Source: Tistlia consotensis USBA 355 (lineage in GTDB: Bacteria > Pseudomonadota > Alphaproteobacteria > Kiloniellales > DSM-21159). From it: a stretch of 64,000 nt of DNA. Shown here piece after piece: positions 59,347 through 64,000 of this stretch. A program made the translations under genes and the position numbers. Position 1 is the first letter of the stretch; each line of letters starts with the position of its first letter. Where the stretch lies: the NCBI RefSeq assembly GCF_900177295.1, contig NZ_FWZX01000026.1, forward strand, positions 35,573 to 99,572, given 5' to 3'. The notes under the pieces are model-generated. The model did not search any database. It was not told where the DNA came from and saw only the letters and a program-made list of their open reading frames with translations.

Positions 59347-59368
59347 AGCCAGCCGAGCGAGCCACCTG

Positions 59369-59394
59369 AAGGCGGGCCCCTGCGGCCCGCCTTT
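59369..59394 (+). terminator. intrinsic terminator/attenuator between two phage genes
   Basis: AAGGCGGGCC (59369-59378) and GGCCCGCCTTT (59384-59394) form a GC-rich stem with a 5-base loop, followed by a T-rich run (TTTCCCTTT). It ends 18 bases before the next ATG, and that gene's ribosome-binding site (GGAGGG) follows immediately. Confidence 0.65.
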
Positions 59395-59412
59395 CCCTTT
59401 GGAGGGCAAGAG

Positions 59413-59991
59413 ATGCGGGACAACGACTTTCCCCTGACCGTGACGGTCGGCGCCGACGAGTGGGCCTACGTCAACCGGCGCATGCACTTCCTCGAGGCCG
59501 TCGTCATCCAGGTGCTGCGCCACAAGGCGGGCCTGAAGGAGTGGTTCAGCGCCGCCGAGCTGGCGGCCTTGGGCCTGCCCGGCCTGCCGGCGACGCGCCA
59601 GGGCATCAACCGGGCGGCCCGGCAGCGCGGCTGGCGCTTCCGGGAGGTGCCGGCGCGGAGCGGCTTCCGCTGCGAGTACCACGTGACGACGCTGCCGGCG
59701 GCGGCGTTCGACGACCTGGTCAAGCGGATCGTCACCGAGCGGCGCCAGGTCGCGCCGATCGCCGGCACGGCGCCGAGCCTGCCGGCCGGCCCGGCGGTCG
59801 CGCCGGCGCCGAGCCGGACGGCGCCGCAGTGGGTGCTGCCGCTGATGCGCATGCTCAAGCGGCGCGAGGCGAGCACCCTGGAAGCGGCGGTCGAGCGGCT
59901 GGCGGACCGCCTGCCGCCGGACGTGCGCTGCCCGAGCTACGCGGAGGCGCGCGAGACGCTGGCGGCGCTGGGGATCGGGCTGCCGGCCTGA
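59413..59991 (+). CDS. Mu-type winged-helix DNA-binding protein (MuA N-domain/Mu repressor-like)
   Basis: 192 residues from ATG 59413 (GGAGGGCAAGAG). Residues about 40-100 carry the Mu-type HTH pattern: KEWFSAAELAALGLPGLPATRQGINRAARQRGW and a CEYHVTTLP end, as in MuA domain I-alpha and Mu-like repressors. No transposase catalytic core: the rest is a Pro/Ala linker (115-140) and a short helical C-terminus. Could be a repressor or a truncated transposase; it is the best candidate to bind words in the upstream repeat chain. Followed by a terminator. Confidence 0.78.
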   Translation: MRDNDFPLTVTVGADEWAYVNRRMHFLEAVVIQVLRHKAGLKEWFSAAELAALGLPGLPATRQGINRAARQRGWRFREVPARSGFRCEYHVTTLPAAAFDDLVKRIVTERRQVAPIAGTAPSLPAGPAVAPAPSRTAPQWVLPLMRMLKRREASTLEAAVERLADRLPPDVRCPSYAEARETLAALGIGLPA

Positions 59992-60015
59992 CGGCCTGCG
60001 TCGCGGGCGGGGAGA

Positions 60016-60040
60016 GGGCGGCCGGCGACCGGCCGCCCTT
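60016..60040 (+). terminator. intrinsic terminator
   Basis: GGGCGGCCGG (60016-60025) and CCGGCCGCCC (60029-60038), perfect 10-bp arms with a 3-base loop, then TTTCTC. It closes the Mu-type HTH gene. From here to 60367 no gene is seen; short frames are chance openings. Confidence 0.7.
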
Positions 60041-60214
60041 TCTCGTCGGGGCTGCCCTTGCCCGGCCGGCCGGACGGCGCCATGATCCGGTCGACGACGG
60101 CATCGGTCGGGATGTGGCCCCGCCAACCGGTGCCCGGTGGCACGCCGGCCACATCGGCGAGGCCCCCAGAGAGCCCGCCGCGACGGTCGCAAGGACCGGC
60201 GGCTTCCAGGATCG

Positions 60215-60236
60215 CCGTTAAACGGTCCTTAAACGG
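60215..60236. promoter_or_regulatory. CCGTTAAACGG operator-like repeat upstream of the Mor-like gene
   Basis: CCGTTAAACGG (60215-60225; outer CCGTT/AACGG symmetry) directly followed by the related TCCTTAAACGG (60226-60236), 130 bp before the Mor-like start. The same ACCGTTAAACG word occurs at 57321-57331 near the presumed prophage end. Likely a phage regulator site. Confidence 0.45.
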
Positions 60237-60367
60237 GGCTACGCGGCGATCTGGCCCCAAGAGGCTGCCGGGGTAGCCTTCACCCCCTCCGCGGCGCTCA
60301 CGGGCCTTCCAGGCGCTTCCGCGCGCACTGCCCTCCAACACCCTTCGGCGCCGCGCTGCCGAGCAGC

Positions 60368-60919
60368 ATGGATCCCGCACCACACACCGGAATGTCTTCC
60401 TCTGACTTTGGGTCGTTGGCACGAACATTATCGGCGTGTCAGGCGGAACTGTTTCAGGTCATGGAAGAGAAAGACGAGGCGAACCGGGATGTTCTAGTCG
60501 CGCCGGGAATTACCCGAGGCGAGCTGCTGGCGTTTTACCTGCAGCAGCCGAACAAGCTGCCGATGCCGATGGGAGAAACAACCTCCAACATCTTTTCAAT
60601 CGTCGGATACGAAGGTCTGTTCGCCCTGATCGATGCATTCGGCGGTTCGAAGATATATGTATCCAGATTTAACGGGTACAGAAAGCTCATCGAGCTTGTC
60701 GGTGAGGAAAAGGCGGCAGCACTCTACGATCACTACCATCGCGACTACATCGAACTTCCCTCCTATAGCAGTCTTGTATCGATATACCGGCCGGAAAAGT
60801 TTGCAGAACTCAGGGAGGACGGTGTCTCGACTGGCGAGATGGCGCGCCGCTACGGCTTGACGGAGCGGGGCGTGCGCTACGTCCTTGCCAGGACCGGCGG
60901 GAGGAAGCCGACGTGCTGA
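60368..60919 (+). CDS. Mor-family (Mu middle operon regulator-like) transcription activator
   Basis: 183 residues from ATG 60368; ATG 60392 is an alternative, and neither has a strong ribosome-binding site. Noticeably lower GC than its neighbours. The C-terminal ~60 residues hold a helix-turn-helix (FAELREDGVSTGEMARRYGLTERGVRYVLAR), preceded by the GGSKIYV/GYRKLIELVGEEKAAALYDHY dimer region seen in Mor/C proteins. Known role in Mu: activates the middle promoter. The phage late genes follow immediately; its stop lies 7 bases into the protease gene. Confidence 0.82.
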   Translation: MDPAPHTGMSSSDFGSLARTLSACQAELFQVMEEKDEANRDVLVAPGITRGELLAFYLQQPNKLPMPMGETTSNIFSIVGYEGLFALIDAFGGSKIYVSRFNGYRKLIELVGEEKAAALYDHYHRDYIELPSYSSLVSIYRPEKFAELREDGVSTGEMARRYGLTERGVRYVLARTGGRKPTC

Positions 60920-61884
60920 TCACCGCCTCTTCCGTCATCGCCCTCCATGCCACGCCGACCGCGAAACCCTATGAGCAGTGGGTGCACCTGATCCCGGCCG
61001 GCACCTTCTCCGGCCGCGACGGGCGCGGCCCCTACCGCCTGACCGACGCGGCGGCCGTGATCGAGGCCGCGCGCCGCTACGCCGGGACGGCGCAGATCCC
61101 GATCGACTACGACCACGCCCTGGACAAGGCCGCACCGGAAGGCCGTCCGGCCCCGGCGGCAGGCTGGATCAAGGGCCTGCAGGCGCGCGCGGACGGGATC
61201 TGGGGCCTGGTCGCCTGGACCGAGCGTGCCGCCGCGTCGATCTGGGCGCGCGAGTACCGCTACCTGTCGCCGGTCTTCCGGCACCGGAAGGACGGCACGA
61301 TCACCAACCTGCTCCGCGCCGGCCTGACCAACGTGCCGAACCTGGAGCTGACCGCCCTCGCCTCCCAACAGCAACGCAACGGAGACCCGTCCACCATGGA
61401 CATGGAAGAGTTCATGCGGCAGCTCCGCGCGGCCCTGGGGCTGCCGGACGATGCCGACGCCTCGGCGATCCTCGCCGAACTCAAGAACGCCGTGACGGCC
61501 GCGCAGTCGGCCGCGCCGGACCCGGCCCACTACGTGCCGATCGGCGAGTTCGAGCGCCTGGCCGCCGAGCTGAACCGCGTCAACCAGGGCGTCTCGGTCC
61601 AGGCCGCGGAGATCGCGGTGGACCGGGAGATCACGGCCGGCCGCCTGGCGCCCTTCCTGCGGGAGTGGGGCGTCAACCTGTGCAGCGTCAACAAGCCGGC
61701 CTTCGACGGCTTCATGGCGAAGACCGGCCCCGCGATCCGCCAGCTCTTCGAGCCGGGGCCGGCCACCGCCCTGCCGCCCAAGGGCTGGAGCCCCGGCGGC
61801 AGTGCCCTCGACGACACCGAGCGCGCCGTCTGCGCCGCCCTCGGGCACACGCCCGAGGAGTTCACCAGGAACCGGGAAGGCTGA
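60913..61884 (+). CDS. Mu-like head maturation protease/scaffold (gpI-like)
   Basis: 323 residues from GTG 60913. N-terminal protease domain: WVHLIPAGTFSGRDGRGPYRL, IPIDYDHAL, AAGWIKGLQARADGIWG, REYRYLSPVFRH, all typical of Mu I/Z-type proteins. The C-terminal half (about 165-323) is helical and would act as scaffold. Known role: processing of the prohead. Only a 6-bp gap to the capsid gene. The head genes that normally precede it (terminase, portal, gp30) are absent. Confidence 0.88.
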   Translation: MLITASSVIALHATPTAKPYEQWVHLIPAGTFSGRDGRGPYRLTDAAAVIEAARRYAGTAQIPIDYDHALDKAAPEGRPAPAAGWIKGLQARADGIWGLVAWTERAAASIWAREYRYLSPVFRHRKDGTITNLLRAGLTNVPNLELTALASQQQRNGDPSTMDMEEFMRQLRAALGLPDDADASAILAELKNAVTAAQSAAPDPAHYVPIGEFERLAAELNRVNQGVSVQAAEIAVDREITAGRLAPFLREWGVNLCSVNKPAFDGFMAKTGPAIRQLFEPGPATALPPKGWSPGGSALDDTERAVCAALGHTPEEFTRNREG

Positions 61885-61890
61885 CCGTCC

Positions 61891-62823
61891 ATGCTCATCA
61901 ACGCCGCCAACATCCGCACCCTCTTCGAGGGCTTCAACGTCTCGTTCAACAAGGGCTTCGAGGGCGCCGAGAGCCACTACCGCGACGTCGCGATGATCGT
62001 TCCGAGCATCACCAGCGGGAACACCTACGGCTGGCTCGGCCAGTTCCCGAAGCTGCGCGAGTGGGTCGGAGACCGCGTCATCCGGAACCTGGCCGCGCAC
62101 AGCTACGCGATCGAGAACAAGGACTTCGAGAGCACGATCTCCGTGCACCGCAACAAGATCGAAGACGACCAGTACGGGATCTTCGATCCGCTGTTCCAGG
62201 AGATGGGCCGCTCGGCGGCGGAGCATCCGGACGAGCTGGTATTCGCGCTGCTCGCCAAGGGCTTCGAGACCAAGGGCTACGACGGCCGGTTCTTCTTCGA
62301 CAGCGACCATCCGGTCAAGGGTCCGGACGGCCAGGCGCAGAGCGTCAGCAACGTCCAGGCCGGCGCCGAGACGCCGTGGTTCCTGCTCGACGGCAGCCGG
62401 GCGATCAAGCCCCTGCTGTTCCAGCCGCGCCGCGACTACAAGCTGGCCCGGCTCGACCGCGAGGAGGACGAGAACGTCTTCATGCGCAACGAGTACATCT
62501 ACGGCGTGGCCGCGCGGGCGAACGCCGGCTTCGGCCTGTGGCAGCTCGCCTTCGCCTCCAAGGCCGCGCTCACCGCGGACAACTACGAGGCCGCGCGCCA
62601 GGCGATGATGGAGATGACCGGCGACGAGGGCCGGCCGCTCGGCATCAAGCCGAACACGCTGGTCGTGCCGCCCGCGCTGGAGGGCGCCGCCCTGCGGCTG
62701 CTCAACAACGGCACGCGGGTCGAGACGGTCATGGTCGGCGACCCGGCGGCGCCGCAGTCGGTCGCTATCCAGAACGAGTGGAACGGCACGGCCAAGCCGG
62801 TCGTGTCGGCCTGGCTCGCCTGA
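61891..62823 (+). CDS. Mu-like major capsid protein (gpT-like)
   Basis: 310 residues, normal for Mu gpT. N-terminal LFEGFNVSFNKGFEGAESHYRDVAMIVPSITSGNTYGWLGQFPKLREWVGDRV is the family hallmark; FFDSDHPVKG, then NTLVVPPALEGAALRLLNNGT and a short C-terminus. Forms the icosahedral shell. Complete. After it the gp35-gp40 neck, sheath and tube genes expected in Mu are missing. Confidence 0.92.
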   Translation: MLINAANIRTLFEGFNVSFNKGFEGAESHYRDVAMIVPSITSGNTYGWLGQFPKLREWVGDRVIRNLAAHSYAIENKDFESTISVHRNKIEDDQYGIFDPLFQEMGRSAAEHPDELVFALLAKGFETKGYDGRFFFDSDHPVKGPDGQAQSVSNVQAGAETPWFLLDGSRAIKPLLFQPRRDYKLARLDREEDENVFMRNEYIYGVAARANAGFGLWQLAFASKAALTADNYEAARQAMMEMTGDEGRPLGIKPNTLVVPPALEGAALRLLNNGTRVETVMVGDPAAPQSVAIQNEWNGTAKPVVSAWLA

Positions 62824-62949
62824 TCACAGGCGGGCTGATCGCAGGCGGATCGTCACCGCGCCGGGCAAGTCGGTTTTCGCCTTCCTGCTTGCACCGAGGC
62901 GCGGTGATCGATGGCCGGGGTTTCTGACGGCGTTCCCCGGCCGGTACCG

Positions 62950-62981
62950 GGGGCCGGAGCGGGTGCTGCCGCTCCGGCCCC
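62950..62981. terminator. strong hairpin after the capsid gene
   Basis: GGGGCCGGAGCGG (62950-62962) and CCGCTCCGGCCCC (62969-62981), perfect 13-bp arms with a 6-base loop. No T-run follows on the plus strand (TCCCCCAAG), so it may be an RNA-processing or attenuating hairpin rather than a full terminator. It leaves 21 bases before the next ATG, which contain a weak AAGTGGAG ribosome-binding site. Confidence 0.5.
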
Positions 62982-63002
62982 TCCCCCAAGTGGAGCTGGC
63001 AC

Positions 63003-63278
63003 ATGACGGAAACGGTCATCCCCCTGCGGAACCCGATCCGCGACGACGCGGGGCAGCTCGTCACCGAGCTGCGGGTGCGGCATCCGTCACTCGCGGAGGT
63101 GCGCCGGGCCGGCCGCCGCCGCCCGACCAAGAAGAGCCGGGCGTGGGCGGTCTCCACGATGATGACCGGGCTGTCGAGAGCGACGCTGGCGCGGCTGACC
63201 GGCCAGGACGCGGCGGCGGCCGAGGAGACGATCGCCGGTATCCTGGATGTGCTGGGCAGGGAGGCCGGGCTGTGGTGA
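63003..63278 (+). CDS. phage tail assembly chaperone-like protein
   Basis: 91 residues: TETVIPLRNPIRDDAGQLVTELRVRHPSLAEVR, then a basic linker and a helical end (MMTGLSRATLARLTGQDAAAAEETIAGILDVLG). This is the pattern of the gp41/phage tail assembly proteins encoded just before the tape measure. The next frame overlaps by GTGA in the -1 direction, as in the chaperone frameshift pairs of many tailed phages. Confidence 0.75.
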   Translation: MTETVIPLRNPIRDDAGQLVTELRVRHPSLAEVRRAGRRRPTKKSRAWAVSTMMTGLSRATLARLTGQDAAAAEETIAGILDVLGREAGLW

Positions 63279-63475
63279 GTGCCTTGGAGATGCTGTGGGC
63301 CGCCGGCCTGCGGATACCGGCCGGGCTCACGGACGGCGAGATGGCGGCCATCAGGGAGGCGATCATGACCCTGACCGCGCGCAGGCTCACGGCCGAAGAG
63401 GCAATGGCTGAAATCGACGGCCTGGTAGCTCGGCTGCGGGCCGAGCGGGCCGAAAGCGAGGGGTACGCGACATGA
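63275..63475 (+). CDS. small tail protein (possible -1 extension of the chaperone)
   Basis: 66 residues from GTG 63275, overlapping the upstream stop, in the -1 frame relative to the previous gene. MLWAAGLRIPAGLTDGEMAAIREAIMTLTARRLTAEEAMAEIDGLVARLRAERAE is helical and without a known domain. It may be made alone or as a -1 frameshift extension; no clear X-XXY-YYZ slippery heptamer is visible. The stop overlaps the tape-measure ATG (ATGA). Confidence 0.6.
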   Translation: MSALEMLWAAGLRIPAGLTDGEMAAIREAIMTLTARRLTAEEAMAEIDGLVARLRAERAESEGYAT

Positions 63476-64000
63476 GCCAGATGAAGCTCTCTGTCATCTT
63501 CGAATTGGCCGACCGTTTCACAGCCCCGGTCCGGCGCATTCAGAGCCAGATCGACCGCCTGACCGAGCCGGTGCGGCGGGTGAACGGCGCCCTCGGCCGC
63601 TTCGGCGAGGCCGCCGGCCTCGGCCGTGTCTCGGCGGCGCTCGGCGGCATTACCGAACGGGCGCGCGGCCTCGCCGGGGCGCTCGGCCAGGTCGGCGGGC
63701 GCCTGGCGCTCTTGAGCGGCGGGTCGGCCCTCGGCGGGCTGTTCCTCTTCAAGAGCCAGTTCCTCGACACGGCCACCGAGTTCGAGAGCTTCCGGGCGGT
63801 CCTGGAGACCATCGAGGGATCGTCCGAGAAGGCCAAGGTGGCCATGGACTGGGTCTCGGACTTCGCCGCCAAGACGCCGTTCCAGCTCGGCGAGGTGACC
63901 AGCGCCTTCGTCGATCTCCGCAACCTCGGCCTGGACCCGACGAAGGGCGCGCTCCAGGCCGCGGGCGACGCCGCCGCCGGCCGGCGCAAGACGTTCGAGG
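63472..64000 (+). CDS. phage tail tape-measure protein (5' part, runs off the right edge)
   Basis: The first 176 residues from ATG 63472. MKLSVIFELADRFTAPVRRIQSQIDRLTEPVRRVNGALGRFG and the following GL/RA-rich helix are typical tape-measure N-termini, then a hydrophobic stretch (LALLSGGSALGGLFLF) and TEFESFRAVLETIEGSSEKAKVAMDWVSDFAAKTPFQLGEVTSAFVDLRNLGLDP, conserved in TP901/Mu-type tape measures. The length-determining helical body lies beyond the window. Confidence 0.88.
   Translation, partial: MSQMKLSVIFELADRFTAPVRRIQSQIDRLTEPVRRVNGALGRFGEAAGLGRVSAALGGITERARGLAGALGQVGGRLALLSGGSALGGLFLFKSQFLDTATEFESFRAVLETIEGSSEKAKVAMDWVSDFAAKTPFQLGEVTSAFVDLRNLGLDPTKGALQAAGDAAAGRRKTFE

Noticed and set aside
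60058..60276. 72-codon ORF between the Mu-type HTH and Mor-like genes
   Set aside because: No recognisable features; it spans the region after a terminator and over an operator-like repeat.

Overview
High-GC chromosomal DNA, most likely from an alphaproteobacterium. This is inferred from gene content and codon bias: a polyol ABC transporter, TRAP transporters, many acyl-CoA genes and a Mu-like prophage. No rRNA or tRNA gene was seen, so the genus is open.

Layout. (1) 1-4176: a sorbitol/mannitol-type ABC transporter operon (cut by the left edge) and its divergent ROK regulator, with a perfect palindrome between them. (2) 4604-13551: an acyl-CoA module of CoA-transferase, acyl-CoA dehydrogenase, GntR regulator, MaoC hydratase, CitE-like lyase, BKACE enzyme and a TRAP transporter, followed by a decayed second CoA-transferase gene (13571-14160). 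(3) 14164-18782: a short valine/isobutyrate-type module (aldehyde dehydrogenase, 3-hydroxyisobutyrate dehydrogenase, isobutyryl-CoA dehydrogenase) with a divergent LysR regulator. (4) 18991-37497: a large beta-oxidation-like cluster (two acyl-CoA ligases, racemase, acyl-CoA dehydrogenase, two hydratase/isomerases, SCP2 thiolase, a thiolase-like/DUF35 fusion, three SDRs, a CoA hydrolase/transferase, a TRAP transporter and a MarR regulator). A GCWWGC-N9-GCWWGC element recurs in its intergenic regions and probably marks one regulon. The substrate is not identified; a branched or cyclic carboxylic acid is the best guess.

(5) 37645-39307: an IS5-family element carrying a passenger gene, plus the end of a second IS. 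(6) 39308-56700: a tightly packed 12-gene minus-strand operon built around srfA-srfB-srfC. It encodes a membrane-anchored trypsin-like protease, SrfA (membrane), SrfB (actin/Hsp70-like ATPase), SrfC (P-loop protein with dynamin-like GTPase motifs), a membrane/repeat protein, a secreted vWA protein, an ABC ATPase with an FtsX-like permease, a secreted SUMF1-fold protein, two lipoproteins, and a membrane vWA protein whose metal-binding region resembles the integrin beta I-like domain. Nearly every product is predicted to act at or across the cytoplasmic membrane. This is the strongest candidate for an undescribed multi-protein system.

(7) 56945-64000: a remnant of an amidase gene, then a Mu-like prophage with large deletions: no transposase, terminase, portal, neck or sheath genes, but a Mu-type DNA-binding protein, Mor-like activator, protease, capsid protein, a likely tail chaperone pair and a tape-measure gene that runs off the right edge. 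Between the amidase remnant and the first phage gene lies about 1.7 kb without convincing genes. About 0.9 kb of it is a chain of blocks, each built from its own short word repeated in both orientations, followed by an intrinsic terminator and a stem-loop that sequesters a ribosome-binding site.
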